Positions 9,945 to 19,288 of a DNA stretch of 64,000 nucleotides are shown here, one piece after another. Source of the DNA: Saccharopolyspora sp. SCSIO 74807 (GTDB lineage: Bacteria; Actinomycetota; Actinomycetes; Mycobacteriales; Pseudonocardiaceae); the NCBI RefSeq assembly GCF_037023755.1, contig NZ_CP146100.1, positions 1,304,501-1,368,500 of the forward strand. Direction: 5' to 3'. The translations under genes were made by a program, and so were the position numbers. Numbering within the stretch: the stretch's first letter is position 1; every line of letters starts with the position of its first letter. The notes beneath the pieces were generated by a model. The model was not told the DNA's origin. It saw only the letters and a program-made list of their open reading frames with translations, and ran no database searches.

Positions 9945-10958
9945 ATGACCGCGTTGATCCGACGTGCCCGCCGCACCAGCGCCGCAGTGGCAGGACTGGC
10001 GGCGACAGCGCTGACCGTGAGCGGCTGCGGCGGCGCGGGCGGCGGGTCCGCCGACGACGGGCTCAACGTCGTGGCCACCACCAACGTGTGGGCGAGCGTG
10101 GCCCGCGCGGTCGGCGGCCCCGGCGTCCAGGTCGACTCGATCATCGACGACCCGGCCGCGGACCCGCACTCCTACGAGAGCAGCCCGCGGGACGCGGCCA
10201 AGGTCTCCGATGCCGACCTGGTGCTGGTCAACGGCGGCGGCTACGACGAGTTCGCCGAACAGATCCTGGCAGGCTCCGGGCAGGACAAGCCGACCGTGCA
10301 AGCCGTCGAGGGCGAGAACGAGCACAGCCACGACCACGGCGAACCCGCGCAGGGGGAAAACGAGCACGCCGGACATGAGCACGGCGGACATGAGCACGGG
10401 GAACATGAGCACGGGGGCCACGACCACTCCACCAACGAACACGTCTGGTACGACCTGCACGTCGTGCGCGAGACCGCCGACAAGGTCGCCGAGCAGCTCG
10501 GCAAGCAGCAGCCGCAGCAGGCCCAGGAATTCCGGGACAACGCCGCCAGGTTCGGCGCGCAGATCGAGGACCTCGGCTCCCGGGTGGACCAGCTCGCCGC
10601 CGCGGACCGCGGCAAGAAGGTGATCGTCACCGAGCCGGTCGCGCACTACCTGGTCGAACGAGCGGGGCTCACGGACATCACCCCGCAGTCGTTCGTGCGT
10701 TCCGCGGAGGAGGGCAACGACCCGCCCGCCGCGGCGGTCGCGGAGATCCAGAACGCGGTGAACTCCAAGCAGGCCGCCGCGGTGATCTACAACCCGCAGA
10801 CCGAATCCCCGGTCACCAAGTCGGTCCGGGAGGCCGCGCAGCGCGGTGGCACCCCCGTCGTCGAGATGACCGAGACGCTGCCGCAGGATCAGGACTACCT
10901 GCGTTGGATGGACGGGCAGATCAACGACCTGCGGCAGGCGCTGACCGCCCGCCCCTGA
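9945..10958 (+). CDS. znuA: Zinc ABC transporter substrate-binding lipoprotein
   Basis: A 337-residue cluster A-I metal-binding protein. A lipoprotein signal ends at LTVSGC (Cys28), so it should be anchored outside the membrane. A histidine- and glutamate-rich loop (about 124-162, repeats of HEHGG) precedes NEHVWYDL, the usual metal-ligand histidine region; later blocks are VTEPVAHYLVERAGL and VIYNPQTESPVTKSV. This acid/His loop is typical of zinc rather than manganese binders. The start ATG has GAGGAG at 9932-9937. It heads a three-gene operon with the ATPase and permease genes, and candidate metalloregulator sites lie upstream. Confidence 0.93.
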   Translation: MTALIRRARRTSAAVAGLAATALTVSGCGGAGGGSADDGLNVVATTNVWASVARAVGGPGVQVDSIIDDPAADPHSYESSPRDAAKVSDADLVLVNGGGYDEFAEQILAGSGQDKPTVQAVEGENEHSHDHGEPAQGENEHAGHEHGGHEHGEHEHGGHDHSTNEHVWYDLHVVRETADKVAEQLGKQQPQQAQEFRDNAARFGAQIEDLGSRVDQLAAADRGKKVIVTEPVAHYLVERAGLTDITPQSFVRSAEEGNDPPAAAVAEIQNAVNSKQAAAVIYNPQTESPVTKSVREAAQRGGTPVVEMTETLPQDQDYLRWMDGQINDLRQALTARP

Positions 10959-11001
10959 GCGGCCCGCCCGGACCGCGCCACCTCCGAACCGAAAGCCACC
11001 G

Positions 11002-11847
11002 TTGGAACCCATCACCGACACCGCGGACACCTCCGCGCCCTCCGCACCGGACCGCGACCCCGCGGTCGAGCTGCGCGACGCCCGCCTGGCCTACGGCACC
11101 CGAGTGCTGTGGGAGGGGCTCGACCTGGACGTGCGCCCCGGGGAGTTCCTGGCCGTGCTCGGCCCGAACGGCTCGGGCAAGACGAGCCTGCTGCGCGTGC
11201 TGCTCGGACTGCAGCCGCTGTCGGCCGGAACCGTGCGCGTCGCGGGCGAACCGGCCCGGCGCGGCAGCGACCGCATCGGCTACATCCCGCAGCAGCGCTC
11301 CATCGACCCGACGCTGACGGTGCGCGGCACCGACCTCGTCGGGCTCGGGCTGGACGGGCACCACTGGGGCGTGGGCTTGCGGCACCGCCGCGCGCGCAAG
11401 CAGCGGGTCGAGCGGGCGCTGCGCGCGGTGGAGGCCACCGAGTACGCGCGGGCGCCGCTGGGCCTGCTCTCCGGTGGTGAGCAGCAGCGGCTCCGCGTCG
11501 CGCAGGCCCTGGTCGGCGAGCCGGACGTGCTGCTGTGCGACGAACCGCTGCTGTCGCTGGACCTGGCGCACCAGCGCAACGTGAGCAGCTTGATCGCCCG
11601 GCAGGCGCGGGACGCCGACGCGGCGGTGCTGTTCGTGACGCACGAGATCAACCCGGTGCTGCCGCTGGTGGACCGGGTGCTGTACCTGGTCGACGGCCGG
11701 TTCCGGATCGGCACTCCGGACGAGGTGATGACCTCGGAGACGCTGTCCGAGCTCTACCGCGCCGACGTGGAAGTGGCCCGCGTCGGCGGCCGCCTGGTCG
11801 TCGCGGGCGCCGACGGGCCCGACCACCACGTCGAAGGGCAGCGGTGA
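11002..11847 (+). CDS. znuC: Zinc ABC transporter ATP-binding protein
   Basis: A 281-residue ABC ATPase with Walker A GPNGSGKTS, Q-loop YIPQQRSIDPTLTV, signature LLSGGEQQRLRVAQAL, Walker B VLLCDEPLLSLD and switch FVTHEINPV. The start is taken as TTG 11002, the only initiation codon ahead of the conserved LRDARLAYG strand without a long unrelated extension; the Shine-Dalgarno is weak, so translational coupling to znuA (43 bp upstream) is likely. It supplies energy for zinc uptake by the lipoprotein/permease pair on either side. Its stop codon overlaps the next start (TGATG). Confidence 0.9.
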   Translation: MEPITDTADTSAPSAPDRDPAVELRDARLAYGTRVLWEGLDLDVRPGEFLAVLGPNGSGKTSLLRVLLGLQPLSAGTVRVAGEPARRGSDRIGYIPQQRSIDPTLTVRGTDLVGLGLDGHHWGVGLRHRRARKQRVERALRAVEATEYARAPLGLLSGGEQQRLRVAQALVGEPDVLLCDEPLLSLDLAHQRNVSSLIARQARDADAAVLFVTHEINPVLPLVDRVLYLVDGRFRIGTPDEVMTSETLSELYRADVEVARVGGRLVVAGADGPDHHVEGQR

Positions 11848-12725
11848 TGGACGAGCTGATCGAATCGCTGGGCCGGATGTTCGACTTCGAGCTGACCGGG
11901 GAGCTGCTCGGCTACCCGTTCGTGCAGCAGGCGCTGCTGGCCGCGGCCGCGCTCGGGCTGGTCTCGGGCGCGCTGGCGCCGCTGGTGGTGGCCCGGAAGA
12001 TGTCGTTCGCGGTGCACGGCACCGCCGAGCTGGCGTTCACCGGCGCCGCGGCGGCCTTGCTGATCGGGGCGAGCGTCGGCGTCGGCGCGCTAGCGGGCGC
12101 CGTGGTCGCTGCGCTGCTGCTCGGCCTGCTCGGGCAGCGCGGCGGTGAGCGGGACTCGGTGATCGGCGCGATCCTCTCGTTCGGGCTGGGTCTGGGCGTG
12201 CTGCTGCTGTGGATGAACCCGGAGCGCACCGCGAACAAGTTCAGCCTGCTGGTGGGCCAGATCGTGGGCGTGGACTCAGCCGACGTCGCGCTGCTGACCG
12301 GCAGCGCCGCGGTGGTGCTGGTGGCGCTCGCGGTGGTGTACCGGCCGCTGCTGTTCGCCAGCGTCGACCCGGACGTGGCGGCTGCGCGCGGAGTTCCCGC
12401 CCGGATGCTCACCCCGCTGTTCGCGGTGCTGGTCGGGGTGGCCACGGCGCTCGGGGTCTACACGGTGGGCGCGCTGCTGGTGCTCGCGCTGATGGTCACG
12501 CCGGGTGCCGCGGCGGCGCGGGTGACGGCGAGCCCGCTGCTGGCGACGGTGCTGGCGGTGGTGTTCGCGGAGTTCGCGGTGCTCGGCGGCATCGTGCTGT
12601 CGCTGGCTCCGGGGGCGCCGGTGAGCGCGTTCGTGACGATCTTGTCGTTCGTGATCTACCTGGTGTGCAGGCTGGTCGGCGGCGCTCGGCTGCGCCGGGT
12701 GGCGCACGCACCGGCCGCGGCCTGA
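11847..12725 (+). CDS. znuB: Zinc ABC transporter permease
   Basis: A 292-residue integral membrane protein of the ABC-3 family with about eight hydrophobic helices. Family blocks include SGALAPLVVARKMSFAVHGT, GAILSFGLGLGVLLLWMN, DPDVAAARGVPARML and VGALLVLALMVTPGAAAA. The ATG overlaps the znuC stop by one base, supporting translational coupling. Together with znuA and znuC it forms a complete high-affinity zinc importer. Manganese or other divalent transport cannot be excluded, but the His-rich ZnuA favours zinc. Confidence 0.92.
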   Translation: MDELIESLGRMFDFELTGELLGYPFVQQALLAAAALGLVSGALAPLVVARKMSFAVHGTAELAFTGAAAALLIGASVGVGALAGAVVAALLLGLLGQRGGERDSVIGAILSFGLGLGVLLLWMNPERTANKFSLLVGQIVGVDSADVALLTGSAAVVLVALAVVYRPLLFASVDPDVAAARGVPARMLTPLFAVLVGVATALGVYTVGALLVLALMVTPGAAAARVTASPLLATVLAVVFAEFAVLGGIVLSLAPGAPVSAFVTILSFVIYLVCRLVGGARLRRVAHAPAAA

Positions 12726-12777
12726 GCCGCCCGGGACGTCGCTGGCGGTCTCCCGCTGCCGCGCCCACGCTGGACCG

Positions 12778-13266
12778 GTGTTCTCACCGGAGCCGAGCGG
12801 ACGGACCCTGCTGGTCGGTGCGCTGACGAACGTTGGCGCGATCGCCGCAGGCACGGCGGTGTACTTCGCGCTGCCGCTTGGCGTGTTCGGCAAGTCCGGC
12901 ACGTGGGCGTTCGTCGCGCTGTTCGCGCTGGGGCTGGCGCTGGTGTCGGCGGCGATCGTGCGGCAGGTGCGGCGCTTCCGCTCCGGCGCGGCCAGGTTGA
13001 CCGGGGTGCTCACTTCGCTGTACCTGGCGGTGCTGTTCTTCGCGGCTGTCTACTTCGGACTGTCCGCGCACTGGCCGGGGTCGGTGGTGCAGCTGCGCAC
13101 GAAGGTCGACGCGCTGTACTTCGCGCTGTCGATCACCAGCACGGTCGGGTTCGGCGACGTGCACGCGGCCGGGCAGCAGGCGCGCGCGGTGGTCGGCGTG
13201 CATCTCGTGTTCAACCTCGGCTTCCTCGGGGTCGCGGTGCACGCCGTCCGGTCCGTCCGCGCCTGA
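12778..13266 (+). CDS. Two-TM-type potassium channel family protein
   Basis: A 162-residue membrane protein. Two N-terminal hydrophobic helices precede a C-terminal pore module with the K+ selectivity filter TVGFGD (residues about 123-128, in SITSTVGFGDVHA), followed by a final helix. This is the ion-channel (Ion_trans_2) signature. No cytoplasmic RCK/TrkA-N domain is present. The GTG start is 52 bp after znuB, and the gene ends 5 bp before the convergent AlgX-like gene. A link with zinc uptake is not supported by anything seen. Confidence 0.85.
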   Translation: MFSPEPSGRTLLVGALTNVGAIAAGTAVYFALPLGVFGKSGTWAFVALFALGLALVSAAIVRQVRRFRSGAARLTGVLTSLYLAVLFFAAVYFGLSAHWPGSVVQLRTKVDALYFALSITSTVGFGDVHAAGQQARAVVGVHLVFNLGFLGVAVHAVRSVRA

Positions 13267-13271
13267 CCGGG

Positions 13272-14561
13272 TCAACGAGGATGCGCGGCGAGGACCGCGC
13301 CGATCCGGTCGGCGACGGCCGGATCGAGCAGGTCGTAGCGGCCGCCGGAGACGAACCGCTCGGACAGCTCGAACGTCACCACCTCGCCTTCGGCCAGGAA
13401 CTCGCCCATCTCCCGCGGCCGGGCAGGCACGTCTTCGGCGTGCGCGATGCCGATGTCGGTGAACGTCGCGGCCAGGTACGGGCTGGCGAACTGGCTGAAC
13501 GAGTCCCCGATCATCCGCGTCGGCTGCCGGATCATGCCCGGCTTGGGCGGCGAGTGCAGCTGCAGCGGCCGGTGGAAATCACTGGGCCGGAATCGGGTGT
13601 TGTCCGCGCCGCCGTCCGGGGCCAGCGAATATGCCTGGATCGGCACGGTGCGCTGCTGCCCGAGCAGGTCGGGGATGTCCGCGGTGTGCGGGTACTGCCT
13701 GCTGGGCGCGACCTTCCAACCGTCGGTCACGCCGGGCTGCAGGCGCTCGCCGAGCTGGTAGGCCATCGTGATGCCGCCCTCGTGGGTCCAGTGCGTGTCG
13801 ATGTCGTGGTAGATCGGCCGCCCGTTGCGCTCGGCGGCTTCCCGCAGCGGTTCGCGCATGTCCACTGCGCCGGTGGCCTGCGGCACGCGCCGCCAGAACT
13901 CCTGCCGCGCGCGCGTGGCGCAGTCCTCGCCCGCGTAGTTCTCCGGCAGGTTCCCCGGGTACATCGTGGATTTGTCCGGCGCGATCACCAGTTGGAACCG
14001 CCGCCCGGACGCCTCCACCACCTGCCGCCACCGCTGCAGGCCGCTGATCACCTGCTCCAGGTCGCGCCGCGCGGTGCACGGGTACGACACGTCGTGCCCG
14101 AGGTACAGCCAGCCCGCGTCACCCTCGATGACCTTGGGGAACACGTTCTCGTCCAGCGGCGGGCGCGGCTGCTGGTCGCTTCCGGTGCCGATCGGCGAGC
14201 TGTGCGAGCCGTTGTCCAACCGGGCGGGTTCACCGAACACGCCCTGGCTGATGCCGTGCACCGAACGCACCGCCGCACCGCGGAACGGCAGGTTCTCCGC
14301 CGCCCACGGCCCGAGGCCGGTGAGGAAGCCCCAGCCCTCGGTGATGCTCGGGAACTCCGCGGGCGGCCGGTTCTCCAACTGCTCCGCGCGTGCCCCGAAC
14401 ACCCAGGTCGTCACCGGTGCGGTCAGGAACAGCAGCGCGCACAGCAGGGCCGTGAGCTGCCGCCGCCCGTGCCGCGGCCGGTGCAGCGGGTGCTCCCGCG
14501 GCAGCCACGACTCGTGCACCGCAGGTAATTCCGTGGGGTCCGTCCTCGACACGGTGCTCAC
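13272..14561 (-). CDS. AlgX/AlgJ-like SGNH O-acetyltransferase
   Basis: A 429-residue protein with one membrane segment near residues 36-55 (LTALLCALLFLTAPVTTWVF) and an extracytoplasmic SGNH-hydrolase-like domain. Visible parts are the FPKVIEGDAGWLYLG strand, LVIAPDKSTMYPGNLP, the D-x-H pair in DIDTHWTHEGG, and the serine motif MIGDSFSQF. Together with the MBOAT gene upstream it resembles AlgI-AlgJ/X and PatA/B systems, in which the MBOAT protein moves acetyl groups across the membrane and this partner places them on a polysaccharide. The target glycan is unknown. It is the last gene of the minus-strand operon. Confidence 0.85.
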   Translation of the reverse strand: MSTVSRTDPTELPAVHESWLPREHPLHRPRHGRRQLTALLCALLFLTAPVTTWVFGARAEQLENRPPAEFPSITEGWGFLTGLGPWAAENLPFRGAAVRSVHGISQGVFGEPARLDNGSHSSPIGTGSDQQPRPPLDENVFPKVIEGDAGWLYLGHDVSYPCTARRDLEQVISGLQRWRQVVEASGRRFQLVIAPDKSTMYPGNLPENYAGEDCATRARQEFWRRVPQATGAVDMREPLREAAERNGRPIYHDIDTHWTHEGGITMAYQLGERLQPGVTDGWKVAPSRQYPHTADIPDLLGQQRTVPIQAYSLAPDGGADNTRFRPSDFHRPLQLHSPPKPGMIRQPTRMIGDSFSQFASPYLAATFTDIGIAHAEDVPARPREMGEFLAEGEVVTFELSERFVSGGRYDLLDPAVADRIGAVLAAHPR

Positions 14562-14606
14562 GCTAGCGGGCGGCCGCGTCCCGCCGCGGGCACTTCACCG
14601 CGCTCG

Positions 14607-15074
14607 TCAGGGGTGCACGAGCAGGAGCAGGTCGGAACGGCTCCCGTCGGGTTCAGCAATGGCGGCGGGCAGGGTCCGTTCCACCACGAAGCCCTCCGAC
14701 TCGTAGAGCGCCAGCGCCCGCGCATTGCTCGGTTTCACGTCGAGCCACACCCTGCTCGCCTGATAGCGCTGGTGGGCCCGGTCCACCAGCAGCCGCAGCA
14801 ACCGCCGCCCGGTCCCGGAACCGCGGGCGTGCTCGGCGACCACGATCCTGCGCAGCTCGATCACGCGGTCCTGCCTGCTCAACCCGGCCAGCACCGCGAA
14901 ACCGGCGGGGCCGTCGCGGGTTTCGGCGAGCAGATGTTCCTGATCGGAGTCCGCCAACGCCTTCGCGTGCCATTCCCGGCTGGTGTCGCCGAGCCACCGG
15001 GACGTGCCGTCGTCGAGTTCCATCTCCGCGACAGCGGCCAGCTCGTGCTCGGCGGTGGGGCGCAGATCGAGCAT
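14607..15074 (-). CDS. GNAT-family N-acetyltransferase
   Basis: A 155-residue single GNAT domain. The acetyl-CoA-binding motif A is visible as IVVAEHARGSGTGRRLLRLL (R/Q-x-x-G-x-G/A form) and motif B as NARALALYESEGFVVE. It sits between the MBOAT gene (44 bp upstream) and the AlgX-like gene (45 bp downstream) in the same direction, so all three are probably co-transcribed. The substrate is unknown; acetylation of a sugar, a protein or a small molecule are all possible. Confidence 0.88.
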   Translation of the reverse strand: MLDLRPTAEHELAAVAEMELDDGTSRWLGDTSREWHAKALADSDQEHLLAETRDGPAGFAVLAGLSRQDRVIELRRIVVAEHARGSGTGRRLLRLLVDRAHQRYQASRVWLDVKPSNARALALYESEGFVVERTLPAAIAEPDGSRSDLLLLVHP

Positions 15075-15118
15075 GCGGGCACGGTACTGGGCGAAGTCCG
15101 GGCGTTCCGGAGCATTCG

Positions 15119-16552
15119 TCAGAACTGGTAGTACAAGAACGGGCTGAACGCACCGGTGGCCACCAGCAGCCCGGAGTACGCCAGCCCCACCGTCATGACC
15201 CCGATGCGCAGCGCGTTCGCCTGCCTGGTGCGGACGGATTCGAGGAACGGCCCGGTCCCGGTCGTCGCGGGCAGCGCCACCACGACCAACGCGACCAGCA
15301 GGAAGAACATCCGCTGGTGCGTGACCGAAGCGGCGACGATGTCGGTCAGCCCGGACAGGTCGGGCACCAGCATGTGCCCGAGCATCGTTCCCGCGGTGCC
15401 CAGATCAGGTGCCCGGAAGAACACCCACCCGACGACGATCAGCAGCAGCGTCAAGGCGCGGCGGCCCAGCTGCGCCGCCCACTCCTCCGGCGCGCGGTCG
15501 TAACCTGTGGCGCGCTCGACGACCAGCAGCAGCCCGTGGAACAGGCCCCACACCAGGTAGGTCCACGCCGCCCCGTGCCAGAACCCGGTGAGCACGAAGA
15601 CGATCGTCAGGTTCCGGTAGGTGCGGCCCACACCGCGCCGGTTGCCGCCCAGCGGGATGTACACGTAGTCGCGGAACCAGCGGGACAGCGACATGTGCCA
15701 GCGCCGCCAGAACTCGGTGATGGTCACCGAGGAGTACGGGCGCGCGAAGTTCTCCGGGAGCTTGAACCCCAGCATCCGGCCGAGCCCGATCGCCATGTCC
15801 GAGTATCCGGAGAAGTCGAAGTACAGCTGCACCGCGTAGCCGATCGCCCCGAGCCACGCCACCGCGAAGGTCATCTCCGAGCCCGGCGTGGCGAAGCAGG
15901 CGTCGACCATCGGCGCCAGCGTGTCGGCGACCACGACCTTCTTCGTCAGCCCCCACGCGAACCGGGGGAAACCGGCGGCGATGTCGTCCAGCCGGTGCGT
16001 GCGCGGCTGCGGCAGCTGATCGGCGATCTCCCGGTAGCGCACGATCGGACCGGCCACCAGCTGCGGGAACATCGCGATGTAGGTGACGAACGCGACCGGG
16101 TTGCGCAGCGCGGGCCGCTCACCGCGGTACACGTCCACGACGTAGGAGATGTGGTGGAACGTGTAGAACGAGATCCCGATCGGCAGTGCCAGCTGCAGCA
16201 CCGGCAGGTCCGCGCCGAACCAGCCGCCCAGCGTCGCGATCTGCTGCGTGGCGAAGCCCGCGTACTTCCACAGCACCAGGACCAGCAGGTTGAACGAGAC
16301 CGCGCCGATCAGCAGCCACCTGCGGCGCTGCGCGTCCAACCGCCATTCGTCCGGTTCCAGGCCGCGCCCGGCGAAGTAGTTGACCACCACGCACGCCAGC
16401 AGCAGCAACGTCGTGCCGCCCGCGCCGCTGGCGTAGAACACCAGGCTCGCGGCGGCGACGATCCCGTTGCGCGCGGTGCGCGGGGCGAGCAGCACGGCCG
16501 CCAGCACGACCGGCAGGAACAACCACAGGAACAGCGGAGTGGAGAAGTACAT
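15119..16552 (-). CDS. MBOAT-family O-acyltransferase (AlgI-like)
   Basis: A 477-residue polytopic membrane protein of the membrane-bound O-acyltransferase family. The AlgI hallmark blocks are all present: PIGISFYTFHHISYVVDVYRG, FPQLVAGPIVRYREI, QLYFDFSGYSDMAIGLGRML, FWRRWHMSLSRWFRDYVYIP and the catalytic histidine in LTGFWHGAAW. Such proteins pass acyl (usually acetyl) groups across the membrane for modification of extracellular polysaccharide. It heads an operon with a GNAT gene and an AlgX-like partner. No alginate-type biosynthesis genes are in the window, so the acceptor may be a different envelope glycan. Confidence 0.93.
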   Translation of the reverse strand: MYFSTPLFLWLFLPVVLAAVLLAPRTARNGIVAAASLVFYASGAGGTTLLLLACVVVNYFAGRGLEPDEWRLDAQRRRWLLIGAVSFNLLVLVLWKYAGFATQQIATLGGWFGADLPVLQLALPIGISFYTFHHISYVVDVYRGERPALRNPVAFVTYIAMFPQLVAGPIVRYREIADQLPQPRTHRLDDIAAGFPRFAWGLTKKVVVADTLAPMVDACFATPGSEMTFAVAWLGAIGYAVQLYFDFSGYSDMAIGLGRMLGFKLPENFARPYSSVTITEFWRRWHMSLSRWFRDYVYIPLGGNRRGVGRTYRNLTIVFVLTGFWHGAAWTYLVWGLFHGLLLVVERATGYDRAPEEWAAQLGRRALTLLLIVVGWVFFRAPDLGTAGTMLGHMLVPDLSGLTDIVAASVTHQRMFFLLVALVVVALPATTGTGPFLESVRTRQANALRIGVMTVGLAYSGLLVATGAFSPFLYYQF

Positions 16553-16716
16553 CGGTGCGCCGGCCTCGCGTTGCCGGGAGGCCTGGCCTCCCCGTTCGTC
16601 TCCGCCGGACTCTAGTGCAGGCGAGTCCCCGGATTCTGCGGAACGGCGCGATCCGATTCGCGCGCGGCGCAGCTACCGGCACCCGCCCCAGCGGCCCGCC
16701 CACCCCGCTTCGCCAG

Positions 16717-16767
16717 GAGTGAACGGACCGTTCGACCAATCTATTCGGACCAACAGTCCGTTCGCTC
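16717..16767. repeat. 51-nt stem-loop repeat, copy A
   Basis: A 51-nt element between rlmB and the MBOAT gene, both on the minus strand. The left arm GAGTGAACGGACCGTT faces the right arm AACAGTCCGTTCGCTC. The loop is identical to that of copy B at 26567-26617, and two arm positions differ from perfect pairing. A smaller hairpin, GCTCGT-GA-ACGAGC, follows at 16781-16794. There is no T-run, so it is not a typical terminator. Confidence 0.8.
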
Positions 16768-16843
16768 GGAAACTCCGGGTGCTCGTGAACGAGCGGATCC
16801 GGCGGGGCGCACCCCGATCAGCGCCAGCGGCTCGGCACGCTGC

Positions 16844-17800
16844 TCAGCGCCTCCGGCGGCGAGCCACCTCGGAGAGCACGACCCCGGCCGCGACCGAGGC
16901 GTTCAACGACTCGACCTCGCTGAACATCGGGATGGACACCGTCTGATCGCAGGTGTCCCGCACCAGCCGGGAAAGCCCGCGGCCCTCCGAGCCGACCACC
17001 ACGACCAGCGGCCGGGTCGCCAGCTCCAGCTCGTCGGAGCTGATGTCGGAGTCCGCGTCCAGCCCGACCACCATCAGGCCCTCGGACTTGAGGTCCTTGA
17101 GCGTGCGGGTGAGGTTCACCGCCATCGCCACCGGCAGCTTCGCCGCCGCCCCGGCGCTGGTGCGCCAGGCGACCGCGGTGATCCCGGCGCTGCGCCGCTG
17201 CGGCAGGATCACCCCGTGCGCGCCGAACGCGGCCGCGGAACGGATCACCGCGCCCAGGTTGCGCGGATCGGTCACCCCGTCCAGCGCGACCAGCAGCGGC
17301 GGCCGGCCGGAATCCACGGCGGTGCGGAGCACGTCGTCGGTGTGCGCGTACTTGTACGGCGGCACCTGCAGCGCCATGCCCTGGTGCAACGCGCCACCGG
17401 TCATCCGGTCCAGCTCGGTGCGCGGCACCTCGACGACCGAGATGCCGCGGTCGCCTGCACGCTGCACCGCTTCTTTCACGCGGTCGTCCGCGTCGATGCC
17501 GTACGCCACGTACAGCCCGGTGGAGGGAACCTCCGCGCGCAGGCATTCCGCGACCGGGTTGCGGCCCGCGATCAGCTCCGGCTGCTCCCGCTGTTCCCGC
17601 TGCTTGCGCTGCTGGAACTCGGACTTCGCCTTGGCCGAGTCGACCCGCTGCTTGGCGGGGTGGCTGACCCGGTTCTTCGCCTTGGGCGTGGGGCCCTTGC
17701 CTTCCAGCCCCTTGCGACGCTGGCCGCCGGAGCCCTTCACCATGCCCTTCTTGGTGCCGGGCTTGCGGGTCGCCCCGCGGCGCTTGTCGTTGCCTGCCAA
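16844..17800 (-). CDS. rlmB: 23S rRNA (guanosine-2'-O-)-methyltransferase
   Basis: A 318-residue SpoU-family (SPOUT) RNA methyltransferase. About 75 basic N-terminal residues rich in Lys and Arg precede the substrate-binding domain ([15 protein letters not shown]). The three SpoU motifs follow: [33 protein letters not shown] and the final [20 protein letters not shown]. The family methylates G2251 (E. coli numbering) in the ribosomal P-loop. The TTG start at 17800 is preceded by GGTGAG overlapping the cysS stop, so the two genes are coupled. The cysS-rlmB order matches Rv3580c-Rv3579c of M. tuberculosis. Confidence 0.93.
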   Translation of the reverse strand: MAGNDKRRGATRKPGTKKGMVKGSGGQRRKGLEGKGPTPKAKNRVSHPAKQRVDSAKAKSEFQQRKQREQREQPELIAGRNPVAECLRAEVPSTGLYVAYGIDADDRVKEAVQRAGDRGISVVEVPRTELDRMTGGALHQGMALQVPPYKYAHTDDVLRTAVDSGRPPLLVALDGVTDPRNLGAVIRSAAAFGAHGVILPQRRSAGITAVAWRTSAGAAAKLPVAMAVNLTRTLKDLKSEGLMVVGLDADSDISSDELELATRPLVVVVGSEGRGLSRLVRDTCDQTVSIPMFSEVESLNASVAAGVVLSEVARRRRR

Positions 17801-17807
17801 CGTTGTC

Positions 17808-19202
17808 TCACCCGTCCTTGAGTGTCCACAGCGGACCGTCGGGGGTGTCCTCGACGGCGACGCCGGAAGCCAGCAGCCGGTCCCGCAACAGGTCGGCGGT
17901 GGCGAAGTCGCGTTCCGCCCGCGCTTTCTGCCGCTGCTCCAGCAGGCCGTCCACCAGCTCGGTCAGTGCTCGCCGCGCCGCGTCGTCGGCGCCGGAATCC
18001 TCGGCCCACTGCGGCGAGAGCGGGTCCAGGCCGAGCACATCGGTCATCGTGCGCACCGAGGCCGCCGCCGTGCGCGCCGCGGCGTCGTCACCGGCGTCCA
18101 GCGCCGCGTTGCCGTCGCGGATCGTGGTGTGCACCGCGGCGATCGCCTGCGGCGTGGACAGGTCGTCGTCCATCGCCGCGGCGAACTCCGGCCGGACCTC
18201 GCCGTGCTCGACGCTGCCGGTGCGCTGCACGACGCGGTGCAGGAACGACTCGATCCGGCGGTAGGTGGTGCTCGCCTCGGTCAGCCCTTCCTCGGAGAAC
18301 TCGACGGTCGAGCGGTAGTGCGGGCCGACCAGGTAGTACCGCAGCTCGCTGGCCCTGGCGCGTTCCAGCACCGCCGGGATGGTCAGCATGTTGCCGAGCG
18401 ACTTCGACATCTTCTCGCCGCTCATCGTCACCCAGGCGTTGTGCATCCAGTACCGGGCGAAGGGGTCGCCGGCCGCGTTGGACTGGGCGAGTTCGTTCTC
18501 GTGGTGCGGGAACACCAGGTCCAGCCCGCCGCCGTGGATGTCGAACTCGCTGCCCAGGTAGCTGGTCGCCATCGCGGAGCACTCCAGGTGCCAGCCCGGC
18601 CGCCCCTCGCCCCACGGCGTGGGCCAGCTCGGTTCGCCGGGCTTGGCGGCCTTCCAGAGCGTGAAGTCGCGCGGATCCCGCTTGCCTGCGGCCGCGACCT
18701 CGCCCTGCTGCACCTCGTCGAGGCGCTGCCCGGACAACCTGCCGTACTCCTCGCTCCAGGAGGACACCGAGAAGTACACGTCGCCGCCGGTGGCGTACGC
18801 GTGCCCCTTGTCGATCAACCGCTCGATGAGCTCGGACATCTGCCCGATGTGCCCGGTGGCGCGCGGCAACGCCGACGGGGGCAGGCAGCCGAGCTGGTCG
18901 TAGGCGTGCTCGAAGGCCCGCTCGTGGGTGGCCGCCCACTCCCACCACGGACGTCCGGCCTCGGCCGCCTTGTTGATGATCTTGTCGTCGATGTCCGTGA
19001 CGTTGCGGATCAGCCGCACGTCGTAACCGGTGTGCCGCAGCCAGCGGCGCAGCACGTCGAAGTTGAGCCCGCTGCGCACGTGGCCGACGTGCGGCACGCC
19101 CTGCACGGTCGCCCCACAGACGTAGATCGACGCCACTCCGCCGCAGCGCGGGTGGAATTCGCGCGTCGTCCGGGTCGCGGTGTCATGCAGGTGCAGGCTC
19201 AC
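17808..19202 (-). CDS. cysS: Cysteinyl-tRNA synthetase
   Basis: A 464-residue class I synthetase that charges tRNA-Cys. The HIGH motif is PHVGHVRSG, the KMSKS loop is [14 protein letters not shown], and zinc-ligand regions are visible (Cys29 in [27 protein letters not shown]). The C-terminal helical DALR region is present. The start is GTG ([11 protein letters not shown]). It is followed by rlmB with 7 bp between. In mycobacteria ispF precedes cysS directly; here three extra genes separate them (19.2-22.3 kb). Confidence 0.96.
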   Translation of the reverse strand: MSLHLHDTATRTTREFHPRCGGVASIYVCGATVQGVPHVGHVRSGLNFDVLRRWLRHTGYDVRLIRNVTDIDDKIINKAAEAGRPWWEWAATHERAFEHAYDQLGCLPPSALPRATGHIGQMSELIERLIDKGHAYATGGDVYFSVSSWSEEYGRLSGQRLDEVQQGEVAAAGKRDPRDFTLWKAAKPGEPSWPTPWGEGRPGWHLECSAMATSYLGSEFDIHGGGLDLVFPHHENELAQSNAAGDPFARYWMHNAWVTMSGEKMSKSLGNMLTIPAVLERARASELRYYLVGPHYRSTVEFSEEGLTEASTTYRRIESFLHRVVQRTGSVEHGEVRPEFAAAMDDDLSTPQAIAAVHTTIRDGNAALDAGDDAAARTAAASVRTMTDVLGLDPLSPQWAEDSGADDAARRALTELVDGLLEQRQKARAERDFATADLLRDRLLASGVAVEDTPDGPLWTLKDG

Positions 19203-19288
19203 GATCCCGATGGTACGGGGCCAGCCTGATCGCGAACCACGACAGGGGTCGGCGCGTCAAGACCGGCCAGCGGAATTTCCGCCCGGCC

